From contig NZ_QPIB01000009.1 of assembly GCF_003671765.1 (NCBI RefSeq), positions 213,713 through 277,712 of the forward strand: a stretch of DNA of 64,000 nucleotides. The letters are read 5' to 3'. Shown in pieces: positions 6,649 through 14,929 of this stretch. Numbering within the stretch: position 1 is the first letter of the stretch; every line of letters starts with the position of its first letter. A model generated the notes under the pieces. The model saw only the letters and a list, made by a program, of their open reading frames with translations. It was not told where the DNA came from and searched no databases. This DNA is from Xenophilus sp. E41. Lineage in GTDB: Bacteria; Pseudomonadota; Gammaproteobacteria; Burkholderiales; Burkholderiaceae_C. A program made the translations under genes and the position numbers.

Positions 6649-8646
6649 TCAGGGCAGGTCCTTGTTCGGCTCCGGCTCGCCGGCCGAACGCGGGCCGACG
6701 CGGCCGAGCCGCTCGCGCAGCGACTGCGGCCGGCCGGTGATGATGGCCGCGTAGTTGGTGGTGTTGGCCAGCACCTTCTTCACGTAGTCGCGGGTCTCGC
6801 TGAAGGGCACGTTCTCGGCCCAGATGGCGGCATCGAGCACCGGCCCGTTGCGCCAGGCGCGCGGCCGCCCGGGGCCGGCGTTGTAGGCGGCGGCGGCCAG
6901 CGGCATGGAGCCGTCGAAGTCGTCCAGCGCCAGCTTGAGGTAGTTGGTCCCGATGGTGATGTTGGTCTCGCGGTCGGTGATCATCGACGGCGAGTAGGGC
7001 AGGCCGATCTTGTTGGCCGTCCAGCGCGCGGTGGCGGGCATCACCTGCATCAGGCCCGAGGCGCCCACGCCCGAGCGCGCGTCCATGATGAAGCGCGACT
7101 CCTGGCGGATCAGGCCGTAGACGTAGGCCGGGTCGAGGCCGATGTCCTGGCTCTTGCGCAGCACGGTGTCGTGGAAGGGCATGGGGAAGCGCTGGTCGAC
7201 GTCGATCACGCCCTTGGTCCGCTCGCTGGTGTTGATGCAGCGGTCGTAGATCTCGCGCTGGCAGGCCAGGTCGGCCGCCGCCAGCAGGGCGCGGTCGTCC
7301 ATGCCGCCCTTGTCGTGCAGGTTGGTGGCGTAGTTCCACTCGCGCACGCCCTCGGGCCGCAGGCCGATGCCGATGGCGTAGAGCGCGCGCTGCAGCGACG
7401 GGTTGGCGCGCGCCGCGGCCTTCTCCTCGGGCGTGAGCGGGTCCGGCCTGGTGGCCGCCTGGGCGCGCTGGCCCAGGTCTTCCAGCGCCAGCAGTTCGTA
7501 GAAGCCGCGCGTGCCGGCGATGCCTTGCAGCAGCTCGCGCGCCTCTTCCGTGCGGCGATCGCCGCCCTGGGCCATCAGCGCGCGCGCCTTCCAGTAGACC
7601 CAGGTCGGGTCCTGGCGGCCTTCGTCGCTCATGCCGTCGATGGCCGTGGCGACGTCCTTCCACTGGCCCATGCGCAGGGCGGCGCGCACCTTCCAGCCGA
7701 GCATGTCGTCGGTGAGGTCGCTGTTCTTGGTCACGTTGGCGAAGTAGCCCACCGCCTGCGGCGACAGCTTTTGCGCCGCCTGGCGGCCGATGTGGCCCCA
7801 GAGCCAGTTGCGCTCCTCGGGCGAGAGCATCGGTCCCCACTTGGAATCGAGCTGCAAGGCGGCGGCGTCCGGGTCGGCCGAGGCCATGCGGATCAGCGCC
7901 AGCACCACCATCTCCTTGCGCGCCTTCGACGCCGCCGAGGCCGCGCCCGTGAGGAACTTCACCGCGCCGGCGTTGACCTGGTCGAAGGTGGGCAGCGCGT
8001 CGGGCGCGACGAGGTTGACGGCCGCGCGGGCAGCGCCGGGCCGGTTGGCTTCCATGGCCAGGCGGGCGCGCTTCCAGGCGTCGTTGGGCGAGAGCATGCG
8101 CGCCGAGATCAGGCGGTCGGCGGCGGTGAGGCAGCCGTCGTCGCCATCGCGCTGGCCGAACCAGTGGCGACGCACGGTGTCGGCCTGCGCCTTCGTGGCC
8201 TGGCCGGTGCGCAGCACGTCCACCACGATGGCATAGCACTGCACCTCGCGGTCGTCCTGCATGCGGTAGGCGCCGTGCATGGCGAGGAAGTCGTCCCACT
8301 GGCGACGCTGGCCCAGCAGCAGCAGCCAGTCGTTGCGCAGGCGGTCTTCCTGGTAGGTGCCGGCGTAGCGTGTGAGGAAGGCCTGCACTTCGTCCGGGCT
8401 GGCCTGCGGCAGGCGGGCCTTGAGCTCCCAGTATGCGGCCCAGGGCTCGAGCGCGTGGCCCTGGGCCTGCGGCAGAAGCGCCGTGAGCCGGGCCTTGTCG
8501 CCGCGCTGGAAGGCCTGCTTCATCTGCAGCAGCACGTCGTCGTTGGTGTTGGTCTGCGCGCAGGCCGGCTGGGCCAGGGCGGCCAGGGCCACTGCGAGAC
8601 CGGAAAGAAGATGTCTACAGGGTGCCAAAATGCTTCGAAACTGCAT
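6649..8646 (-). CDS. slt: Soluble lytic murein transglycosylase (Slt70-like)
   Basis: The 665-residue periplasmic enzyme cleaves the MurNAc-GlcNAc bond of peptidoglycan with formation of 1,6-anhydro ends. The start at 8646 is chosen because it gives a clear signal peptide (basic MQFR, hydrophobic LLSGLAVALAALAQ, cleavage after ACA). The long middle is the alpha-superhelical U/L-domain region. The C-terminal SLT domain has RQESRF with the catalytic Glu near residue 516, then GASGLMQVMPATA, and NAGPGRPRAW near the end. The length agrees with the Slt70 family. It is divergent from the 5-formyl-THF cyclo-ligase gene with only nine bases between the two start codons, so its promoter must lie inside that gene or be shared. 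Confidence 0.93.
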   Translation of the reverse strand: MQFRSILAPCRHLLSGLAVALAALAQPACAQTNTNDDVLLQMKQAFQRGDKARLTALLPQAQGHALEPWAAYWELKARLPQASPDEVQAFLTRYAGTYQEDRLRNDWLLLLGQRRQWDDFLAMHGAYRMQDDREVQCYAIVVDVLRTGQATKAQADTVRRHWFGQRDGDDGCLTAADRLISARMLSPNDAWKRARLAMEANRPGAARAAVNLVAPDALPTFDQVNAGAVKFLTGAASAASKARKEMVVLALIRMASADPDAAALQLDSKWGPMLSPEERNWLWGHIGRQAAQKLSPQAVGYFANVTKNSDLTDDMLGWKVRAALRMGQWKDVATAIDGMSDEGRQDPTWVYWKARALMAQGGDRRTEEARELLQGIAGTRGFYELLALEDLGQRAQAATRPDPLTPEEKAAARANPSLQRALYAIGIGLRPEGVREWNYATNLHDKGGMDDRALLAAADLACQREIYDRCINTSERTKGVIDVDQRFPMPFHDTVLRKSQDIGLDPAYVYGLIRQESRFIMDARSGVGASGLMQVMPATARWTANKIGLPYSPSMITDRETNITIGTNYLKLALDDFDGSMPLAAAAYNAGPGRPRAWRNGPVLDAAIWAENVPFSETRDYVKKVLANTTNYAAIITGRPQSLRERLGRVGPRSAGEPEPNKDLP

Positions 8647-8655
8647 CGAGGGATT

Positions 8656-9273
8656 ATGGACAAAGCACCCGACGAAAAACGCGAAGAAACGGCATCTTTC
8701 CTCAAGGCCCAGGTCCGCGCCGCGCTGATCGAACAGCGCCTGGCCATGCCCGATCGGCTGCACAAGGCCGACCTGCTGCAGCGCGTGATGCGCATCTGGC
8801 TGGTGGGCCGGCCCGACACGGTGATCGGCGCCTACTGGCCGATCAAGGGCGAGTTCGACCCGCTGCCCGCATTGCACCGCTGGAAGGAGGACGGCGAGCT
8901 GCTGGCCGAGTCGCAGCGCCGCCGCATCGGCCTGCCGGTGGTCAACCGCGAACACAAGACGCTGACCTTCCACGCCTGGTACCCCGGCTGTCCGATGGAG
9001 AACGACGCCTACGACATCCCCAAGCCCAAGGACACCGAGCTGATCGTGCCGACGCTGCTGTTCGTGCCCTGCCTGGGGTACAGCGCGGGCGGTTACCGGT
9101 TGGGGTACGGCGGCGGCTTTTACGACCGCACGCTGGCGTCGCTGGAGCCGCGGCCCTTCACCGTGGGGCTGGGGTTCACCAACGGGTTCATCGAGGACTT
9201 CGAGCCGCAGGCGCATGATGTGCCGCTGGATGCGATCTTGAATGACAACGGGGTGGTTTGGCCGGTTGGTTGA
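8656..9273 (+). CDS. ygfA: 5-formyltetrahydrofolate cyclo-ligase
   Basis: The 205-residue enzyme converts 5-formyl-THF to 5,10-methenyl-THF with ATP. It shows the family features: a basic N-terminal helix (SFLKAQVRAALIEQRLAM), IGAYWPIKGEFDP, and the strongly conserved GYRLGYGGGFYDRTLA loop that binds folate and ATP near residue 155. The ATG at 8656 gives the normal length. Its start is nine bases from the divergent lytic transglycosylase start. A GCTATT...GTAGC palindrome begins eight bases after the stop and may serve as the transcription end. Confidence 0.92.
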   Translation: MDKAPDEKREETASFLKAQVRAALIEQRLAMPDRLHKADLLQRVMRIWLVGRPDTVIGAYWPIKGEFDPLPALHRWKEDGELLAESQRRRIGLPVVNREHKTLTFHAWYPGCPMENDAYDIPKPKDTELIVPTLLFVPCLGYSAGGYRLGYGGGFYDRTLASLEPRPFTVGLGFTNGFIEDFEPQAHDVPLDAILNDNGVVWPVG

Positions 9274-9280
9274 GGGTGGT

Positions 9281-9297
9281 GCTATTGAATTTGTAGC
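9281..9297. repeat. Short dispersed palindrome after ygfA
   Basis: GCTATTGAATTTGTAGC is almost the reverse complement of the copy at 3743-3759. It begins eight bases after the cyclo-ligase stop codon, a position where it could act as a terminator or mRNA end. Confidence 0.65.
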
Positions 9298-9372
9298 GGG
9301 GTGGGCTTGCTGGCCGCGCGGTTCGGGCTTCTTGTTTATGAATTTGGGCCTTGCTTGGATGTGGATGCAGGG

Positions 9373-9951
9373 GCCGGGATGTCGCCCCGGCGGGCGACCT
9401 ACTTTCTTTTGCTTCGCCAAAAGAAAGTAGGCAAAGAAAAGGCGACCCTGCTGGCTGCGACCCTCCGCTTCGCTGCGGGCAACCTGCGCCGCGACGCTGT
9501 CGGGGTGCGCTGCAGAACTCGCTACGCGCTTCGCGCTGCGCTCGAACAGCTGCAGCGAGTCAGATCACGAAGCAGCTGTTGCCGCACGCGGCACAGCTGC
9601 CACCCCGCCATCGCCACGTCGCAGGCGCATCCAGAAGGGACCCATCAGAACGGGCCATCGCTTCGCTCGGCCCCCGGAAAAACACGCAACAAGGACAAGG
9701 CTGCGCAGCAGCCTTGTTGACCCTGGTCTCTCGGGTCCCCTCTGTATGCGCCGAGGAGCGCAGCGGCTGGCGGAAAAAGGGCCGCGCATGTTTGAGCGAA
9801 GCGAGTTTGCGCGGACCCCGCCAGTCGCGAGCACCGCAGGTTGCCCGCAGCGAAGCGAAGGGACGCAGACAGTGGGGTCGCCTTCTCTTTGGTTACTTTC
9901 TCTTGGCGAGACAAGAGAAAGTGACTGCGCCGCCGGGCGCACATCCCGGCT
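9373..9951. repeat. Large imperfect inverted repeat filling the ygfA-lacI gap
   Basis: The 748-base gap 9274-10021 holds no convincing gene. The left arm (9373-9488) and right arm (9837-9951) are about 115 bases each and match as reverse complements at roughly 80 percent by eye. Each arm contains its own inner hairpin: CTTTCTTTTG-CTTCGC-CAAAAGAAAG in the left arm and CTTTCTCTTG...CAAGAGAAAG in the right. Each also ends in a conserved GCTTCGCTGCGGGCAACCTG block. The roughly 350-base centre contains a perfect nine-base-stem hairpin at 9696-9716. I associate this repeat with Comamonadaceae intergenic regions. No transposase is present. Frames crossing it show no protein-like features. Confidence 0.75.
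9696..9716. other. Perfect hairpin inside the inverted-repeat element
   Basis: CAAGGCTGC-GCA-GCAGCCTTG forms a nine-base stem with a three-base loop, followed by TTG rather than a T-run. It could act as an RNA structure or weak terminator. Confidence 0.5.
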
Positions 9952-10021
9952 CCTGCCTCGGACAAGGCGCAGCGCGAGCTTCGTCAAACCTCTTGGCCGC
10001 GCGGCCAGAGCGCGCAATCCC

Positions 10022-11059
10022 ATGACCCCCCCCCGCCGCGCCACCATCGCCGACGTCGCCCAAGCCGCAGGCGTCTCCAAAGCCACCGTCTCGCGCTTCT
10101 TCAACCACCGCGAGCGCCTCCTGTCCGACGACATCGCCGCGCGGGTCGAGGCCGCCATCGCCCAGCTGGGCTACACGCCCAGCCCGATGGCGCAGGCGCT
10201 CAGCCGCGGGCGCTCGCGGCTCATCGGCCTGATCGTGGCCGACATCACGAATCCCTACTCGGTGGCCGTGCTGCGCGGCGCCGAGAAGGCCTGCCAGGAT
10301 GCCGGCTACCTCGTCATGCTCTTCAACATGGGCAACGAGACCGGGCGCGAGCGCGAGGCCATCGACGCTCTCGCCGGCTACCAGGTCGACGGTTTCATCC
10401 TCAATACGCTGGGCCGCGGCGCGGGGGTGGTCGACGCGGTCGCCACGCACGGCAAGCCGGCGGTGCTGGTCGACCGCCGGCACGCGGGCATGACGGCCGA
10501 CTTCGTCTCGCTCGACAACGCGGGCGCCATGGCCCAGGCCTGCGGGCACCTGCTGGACAACGGCTGGCGCGAGCTGCTCTACGTGACCGAGCCGCAGCAG
10601 GGCGTGAGCACGCGGCGCGAGCGTGCCGCGGCCTTCGGCACCTGCGTGGCCGCGCACCCGACGACGCTGCGCGGCGAAGTCTTCGAGAGCGCCGAGGGCG
10701 AGGACGACGCCCTGGTGCAGGCCCTGCGCGCGCTGCGCCGCCGGGCCGGCCGCAGCCGGCGCGCGGCGGTGGTGGCGGGCAATGCGGTGGTCACGCTGCG
10801 CATCGCGCAGGCCATGAACCGGCTGGGCTGGCAATTCGGCCAGGAGCTGGGCTTCGTCGGCTTCGACGATCCCGAATGGGCCTCGCTGATCGGGCCCGGC
10901 CTCTCGACCGTGGCGCAGCCCACCGACGAGATCGGGCGTGCGGCCGCCGCCTGTCTCATCGAGCGCCTGCATGGCCTGGAAGGCCCGGCGCGCGAGATGC
11001 TGCTGCCGGGGCGCCTGCAGGTGCGCGGCTCGTCGGCCGCAGCGGTCAAAGCCGCGTGA
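10022..11059 (+). CDS. LacI/GalR-family transcriptional regulator (PtxS-like)
   Basis: The 345-residue repressor-type protein has an N-terminal helix-turn-helix (TIADVAQAAGVSKATVSRFF), hinge helix (SPMAQALSRGRSRLIGLIVA) and periplasmic-binding-protein-like ligand domain (DITNPYSVAVLRGAEKACQD, then GFVGFDDPEWASLI). The sequence pattern of the first 130 residues resembles PtxS, the 2-ketogluconate regulator of Pseudomonas, so a sugar-acid effector is possible. That is family resemblance only, because no ketogluconate genes are adjacent. The ATG at 10022 is preferred over upstream in-frame starts because those lie in the repeat element. Its 3' end overlaps the convergent nitroreductase gene by 14 bases. 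Confidence 0.88.
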   Translation: MTPPRRATIADVAQAAGVSKATVSRFFNHRERLLSDDIAARVEAAIAQLGYTPSPMAQALSRGRSRLIGLIVADITNPYSVAVLRGAEKACQDAGYLVMLFNMGNETGREREAIDALAGYQVDGFILNTLGRGAGVVDAVATHGKPAVLVDRRHAGMTADFVSLDNAGAMAQACGHLLDNGWRELLYVTEPQQGVSTRRERAAAFGTCVAAHPTTLRGEVFESAEGEDDALVQALRALRRRAGRSRRAAVVAGNAVVTLRIAQAMNRLGWQFGQELGFVGFDDPEWASLIGPGLSTVAQPTDEIGRAAAACLIERLHGLEGPAREMLLPGRLQVRGSSAAAVKAA

Positions 11060-11699
11060 TGACGGTCGAGGCGGGCAGGCGCGACTTGGGCAGCCCGGCG
11101 TTGAAGTCGTCCGCAGCGCGGTAGCCCAGCGCGCACAGCACGACAGCGGTGTAGCCGCGCTCGCGCAGGCCCAGCTCGGCATCGAGCACGCGTGCATCGA
11201 AGCCCTCCATCGGCGTGGCATCGATCTCCAGCGAGGCCGCACCCACCAGCAGCGTGCCCAGCGCGAGGTAGACCTGCTTCTCCATCCAGTGCTGCAGGTC
11301 CTTCTGGTCGAAGCGGTGCAGGTCGACGTAGCCCTGCCGGCTCTTGTGCTGGCCGGCGCGGGCGCCCTCGATGCGAAAGCGCCCGTCGGCTTCTTCCTGG
11401 TCGAGCAGCGCGCTGGTGTGCGTGGCCGGCAGCTCGGTGCGCGCGGCGAACACGATGACGTGCGAGGCCTTGGTCACCTTCGGCGTGTTGTAGGCGAAGC
11501 CGGCCTCGGTGGATCGGGCAATGCGTGCCTTGCCGGCGGCGTCGCCGGCCACGACGAAGTGCCAGGGTTGCGAGTTGACCGACGACGGGCTGTGGCGCAG
11601 GCCCTCGAGCAGTTCGTCGATCTGTGCCTCGGGGATGCGGCGCGTGGCGTCGTAGGCCTTGGTGGTGTAGCGGTGGCGGGTGGCGGCGAGGAAGTTCAT
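11046..11699 (-). CDS. nfsB: Oxygen-insensitive NAD(P)H nitroreductase (NfsB type)
   Basis: This is a 217-residue FMN-dependent nitroreductase. The N-terminus RHRYTTKAYD followed by SPSSVNSQPWHFVVAG is the FMN-phosphate-binding signature of the NfsB/FRase I group. WMEKQVYLALGTLLVGAASL and the terminal K-S-R-L-P-A-S-x-V segment are also typical. It reduces nitroaromatics and quinones using NAD(P)H as a cytoplasmic dimer. The neighbouring reductase on the same strand (stop 30 bases upstream of this ATG) and the LysR gene beyond it suggest an electrophile or quinone-stress operon under LysR control. Confidence 0.92.
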   Translation of the reverse strand: MNFLAATRHRYTTKAYDATRRIPEAQIDELLEGLRHSPSSVNSQPWHFVVAGDAAGKARIARSTEAGFAYNTPKVTKASHVIVFAARTELPATHTSALLDQEEADGRFRIEGARAGQHKSRQGYVDLHRFDQKDLQHWMEKQVYLALGTLLVGAASLEIDATPMEGFDARVLDAELGLRERGYTAVVLCALGYRAADDFNAGLPKSRLPASTVITRL

Positions 11700-11729
11700 G
11701 GCGATGTCGGTGGCAAGAGGAGGGGTCAG

Positions 11730-12737
11730 TCAGAAGCCGGCCAGCACGGCCTTGCCGCGCGAGCGGTTGCTCTGCACCAGCGCGTGGGCGCGGCGCAGGT
11801 TGGCGGCGTTGATGGCGCCGAAATGCTCGTTCGCGGTGCTGCGCAGCGTGCCGGCGTCGACCAGCGCGGAGACGCGCTCCAGCAGATCGTGCTGGCGCTG
11901 CATGTCGGGCGTCTGGTAGAGCGAACGGGTGAACATCAGCTCCCAGTGCAGCGAGATGCTCTTGGACTTCAGCGGCATGGCGTCCAGCGTGGCCGGGTCG
12001 TCGATGAGCGCGAGGCGTCCCTGCGGCTGCAGCGCGGCGACCAGCTGCAGGTAGTGCTGGTCGGTGTGCGTGAGGCTGGCCACCATCGACACCTTCGGCA
12101 GGCCCTCGCTCTCCAGTTCGGCGGCGAGCGGCCGGCTGTGGTTGATGACGTGGTGCGCGCCGAGCGACTTCACCCAGTGCGCGGTGTCCGGGCGCGACGC
12201 GGTGCCGATCACGGTGAGCCGCGTGAGCTGCCGCGCCAGCTGCACCAGCACCGAGCCCACCCCGCCGGCCGCGCCGACCACGAGCAGACTCTGGCCCGCG
12301 CCACCGCCCTCGGTCAGGCCGAGGCGGTCGAAGAGCAGCTCCCAGGCGGTGATGGCCGTGAGCGGCAGCGCCGCGGCTTCGGCGGCGTTCAGGCTGCGCG
12401 GCTTGTGGCCGACGATGCGCTCGTCCACCAGGTGGTACTCGCTGTTGCTGCCGGGCCGGTCGATGGCGCCGGCATAGAACACCTCGTCGCCGGGCTTGAA
12501 CAGCGTCACCTCGGCGCCGACGGCATGCACCGTGCCGACCGCGTCCCAGCCCAGCACGCGCGGAGACGTCACGGGCGAGTTCATGCGCACCTTGGTGTCG
12601 ACCGGGTTGACCGACACCGCCTGCACCTGCACCAGCAGGTCGCGCGGGCCGGGCAGGGGCATGGGCAGGTCGATGTCGACGAGCGCGGCCGGATCGTCGA
12701 TCGGCAGGCCGTGCTGGATGTAGGCAATGGCTTTCAT
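11730..12737 (-). CDS. Zinc-type alcohol dehydrogenase-like / quinone oxidoreductase
   Basis: The 335-residue medium-chain dehydrogenase/reductase belongs to the zinc-less quinone oxidoreductase class. It has a GroES-like N-terminal half (VQAVSVNPVDTKVR, then LGWDAVGTVHAVGAEVTLFK) and a Rossmann half with SLLVVGAAGGVGSVLVQLAR as the NAD(P)-binding loop. No structural or catalytic zinc cysteines are visible, so reduction of quinones or enones is likelier than alcohol oxidation. The start at 12737 (MKAIAYIQHG) is preferred over an in-frame ATG 78 bases upstream because it begins the conserved strand and has a GGAG seven bases before it. It is divergent from a LysR gene, the classic arrangement for an inducible target. 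Confidence 0.88.
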   Translation of the reverse strand: MKAIAYIQHGLPIDDPAALVDIDLPMPLPGPRDLLVQVQAVSVNPVDTKVRMNSPVTSPRVLGWDAVGTVHAVGAEVTLFKPGDEVFYAGAIDRPGSNSEYHLVDERIVGHKPRSLNAAEAAALPLTAITAWELLFDRLGLTEGGGAGQSLLVVGAAGGVGSVLVQLARQLTRLTVIGTASRPDTAHWVKSLGAHHVINHSRPLAAELESEGLPKVSMVASLTHTDQHYLQLVAALQPQGRLALIDDPATLDAMPLKSKSISLHWELMFTRSLYQTPDMQRQHDLLERVSALVDAGTLRSTANEHFGAINAANLRRAHALVQSNRSRGKAVLAGF

Positions 12738-12847
12738 GAAGAGCTCCGAGGAAGAGGTCGAGAAAAGAGGGATGGGTGAATGGTGCGGCTTCCTTGCTTG
12801 TTCTGGAAGCGGCAAAATCGAACAACACTTTCATTGCCGGAGTGAAA
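12738..12847. promoter_or_regulatory. Divergent promoter region with LysR-type inverted repeat
   Basis: The 110 bases between the reductase and LysR starts should carry both promoters. A TTTCA-N9-TGAAA inverted repeat at 12829-12847 abuts the LysR ATG and fits a LysR operator used for autorepression. Confidence 0.45.
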
Positions 12848-13858
12848 ATGGTCCGCTTCGACGACCTGGCCCTCTTCGACCGCGCGGCGGCACTGGGCAG
12901 CTTTTCCGACGCGGCGCGCGAGGCCGGCCTGCTGCCCGGCCAGGTGAGCGCCGCGATCCAGCGGCTGGAGCGCGAGCTGGGCATCCGGCTCTTCGCCCGG
13001 TCCACGCGCAGCCTGCGCCTGACGGCCGAGGGCGAGCGCTACCTGCCGCATGCACGGGCGGCGCTGGGCAGCCTGCGCGCCGGGCAGGACGAGCTGCGCG
13101 CCGAAGACCCCGAACTGCGCGGCGTGCTGCAGGTGGCCACGCCCTCCGACCTCGGTCGCAACGTGCTCCTGCCCTGGCTCGCGGCCTTCCGGCGGCAGCA
13201 CCCGAAGCTGGTGCTGCGCCTGTTCATGTCCGACCGCGTGTCGGACGTGTTCAAGGAGCCGATCGACGTCGCGGTGCGCTACGGGCCGCCGCCCGACGCC
13301 AGCTTCGTCGCGCTGCCGCTCGCGACCGGGAACCGCCGGGTGCTGGTGGCCTCGCCCGGCTATGTGCAGCGTTGCGGCGCGCCGGCGTCGGTCGACGACC
13401 TGGCGGGCCACGCCTGCCTCACCTACGCGCTGAGCAGCCGCATCCACGACCGCTGGACCTTCTTCGACGGCGAGGAACGCGTGGTGGCGAGCGTGCGCGG
13501 CCCGATCCAGAGCGACGACGGCGAGCTCATCCACCGGCTGGCGCTGGATGGCGAGGGCATCGCCTACAAGTCCTGGCTCGACGTCGGTGAGGACGTGCGG
13601 GCGGGGCGCCTGGTGCAGCTGCTGCCGGGCCTGCGCGGCGAGGCGGCGCCGCTGCACCTCGTGTGCCCGCATCGCGGCCAGTATTCGCCGGCCGTGCAGC
13701 AACTGCACGCGCTGCTGCGCCAGCGCTGCGAGGCGATGGTGGCCTCGCTGCCGTCGCCGCAGGCGCCCGCGCCGCGCCGGCGTACGGCCGTGCGACGCAC
13801 CGGTGCCAGCGCGCCGCGTGCCGCAGCACGACAATCGCGCCCGACATCCCGAACCTGA
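12848..13858 (+). CDS. LysR-family transcriptional regulator
   Basis: The 336-residue regulator has an N-terminal winged helix (LALFDRAAALGSFSDAAREA, then QRLERELGIRLFARSTRSLR) and a C-terminal co-inducer domain (GVLQVATPSDLGRNVLLPWL, then DVAVRYGPPPDASFVALPLA) of the group that often controls adjacent oxidoreductases. The C-terminus carries an extra 40 or so residues rich in Arg, Ala and Pro beyond the usual end of the fold. The ATG at 12848 gives the standard N-terminus. Divergent from the quinone-reductase-like gene, which is its probable target. The inducer is unknown. Confidence 0.9.
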   Translation: MVRFDDLALFDRAAALGSFSDAAREAGLLPGQVSAAIQRLERELGIRLFARSTRSLRLTAEGERYLPHARAALGSLRAGQDELRAEDPELRGVLQVATPSDLGRNVLLPWLAAFRRQHPKLVLRLFMSDRVSDVFKEPIDVAVRYGPPPDASFVALPLATGNRRVLVASPGYVQRCGAPASVDDLAGHACLTYALSSRIHDRWTFFDGEERVVASVRGPIQSDDGELIHRLALDGEGIAYKSWLDVGEDVRAGRLVQLLPGLRGEAAPLHLVCPHRGQYSPAVQQLHALLRQRCEAMVASLPSPQAPAPRRRTAVRRTGASAPRAAARQSRPTSRT

Positions 13859-13874
13859 ACCAGGAGCCAGACGC

Positions 13875-14804
13875 ATGAGCAGCAGCAACAACAACAACAA
13901 CAACAACAACAACGACAAACCTTCCATCGGCATGGTCGGCATCGGCCTGATGGGCCATGGCATCGCGACCAACGTCGTCAAGCACGGCTACGCGCTCACC
14001 GTGCTCGAACACCCGGGCAACCAGCCGCTCGACGCGCTCAAGGCCGCGGGTGCCAAGAGCGTGGCCAGCACTGCCGAGCTCGGCGCCGCGGCCGACATCG
14101 TCATCCTGTGCGTGACCGGTTCGCCCCAGGTCGAGGCGGTGCTGCTCGGCGAGGGCGGGCTGCTGAAGTCGCTCAGGCCCGGTGCGGTGGTCATCGACTG
14201 CTCGACGGCCATCCCTTCGTCGACGCTGCGCGTGGCCGAGGCGGTGCATGCGGCGGGTGTGCGCTTCCTCGACGCGCCGATGACGCGCACGCCCAAGGAG
14301 GCCGCCGAAGGCCGGCTCAACCTGCTGGTCGGTGGCGACGCGGCGCTGTTCGACGAATGCCGGCCGCTCCTGGCCTGCTTCGCCGAGAACATCACCCACA
14401 CCGGCGGCGTGGGCACGGGCCACAGCATGAAGCTGCTGCACAACTACGTGTCGCTGGGCACGGTGGCACTGATCGCCGAGGCCGCGGCCTGCGCACAGCG
14501 CTCGGGCGTCGACCCGCAGGTCTTCGTCGACGTGCTGGCCAAGGGCGGCGGGGGCGGCGTGGCGCTGGAGCGCCTGAAGCCCTTCATCACCGAGCGCGAC
14601 CCGAACACGCTGCGCTTCGCCATGAGCAACGCGCAGAAGGACCTGGGCTACTACACCGAGATGGCCCACGACATCGGTGCCGCGCAGGGCATTGCCGATG
14701 CGGTGCTCGGCACCTTCGCGCACGCCGTGCAGGCCGGCGGTGCGCAGCGCTACGTGCCGGAACTCGTGGCGGTGCTGGCGGGCGAGAAGGCCGCCGCGGG
14801 CTGA
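13875..14804 (+). CDS. NAD(P)-dependent beta-hydroxyacid dehydrogenase (HIBADH/GarR family)
   Basis: This 309-residue enzyme belongs to the 3-hydroxyisobutyrate / tartronate-semialdehyde reductase family. The Rossmann motif GMVGIGLMGHGIATNV follows directly after an unusual N-terminal tract of nine asparagines. VIDCSTAIPSSTLRVAEAV and FLDAPMTRTPKEAAEGRLNL form the substrate-binding signature, and GTGHSMKLLHNYVSLG contains the catalytic Lys. The ATG at 13875 follows an AGGAG ribosome-binding site. The gene starts 16 bases after the LysR stop and may be co-transcribed with it. The substrate cannot be fixed from context: 2-hydroxy-3-oxopropionate or a 3-hydroxyacid are both possible. Confidence 0.88.
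   Translation: MSSSNNNNNNNNNDKPSIGMVGIGLMGHGIATNVVKHGYALTVLEHPGNQPLDALKAAGAKSVASTAELGAAADIVILCVTGSPQVEAVLLGEGGLLKSLRPGAVVIDCSTAIPSSTLRVAEAVHAAGVRFLDAPMTRTPKEAAEGRLNLLVGGDAALFDECRPLLACFAENITHTGGVGTGHSMKLLHNYVSLGTVALIAEAAACAQRSGVDPQVFVDVLAKGGGGGVALERLKPFITERDPNTLRFAMSNAQKDLGYYTEMAHDIGAAQGIADAVLGTFAHAVQAGGAQRYVPELVAVLAGEKAAAG
13887..13913 (+). repeat. (AAC)9 trinucleotide tract coding Asn9
   Basis: Nine uninterrupted AAC codons lie just before the Rossmann fold of the dehydrogenase, preceded by three AGC codons. Slippage here would change protein length by whole residues without a frameshift. Confidence 0.95.
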
Positions 14805-14929
14805 GGCCATCCGTCCTACCGGGCGCGGACCCGCCGGCTGACGGGGCGAGGCCTCGCACACGAGAAGACTGGACGCCTCACACGGGCGGCGATGCCGTCC
14901 ATCGCCCCGCTTTTCTCTGGAGCCCCGCC

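Noticed and set aside
7171-8655. Plus-strand frame upstream of and in phase with the cyclo-ligase gene
   Set aside because: It is antisense to the lytic transglycosylase. The cyclo-ligase fold begins at 8656 and normal length is reached from there.
9373-9951. An insertion sequence
   Set aside because: It has terminal inverted similarity but no transposase frame and no clear target duplication.
9746-10021. Longer N-terminus for the LacI-type regulator
   Set aside because: The extension is translated repeat element; LacI proteins begin directly before the helix-turn-helix, as at 10022.
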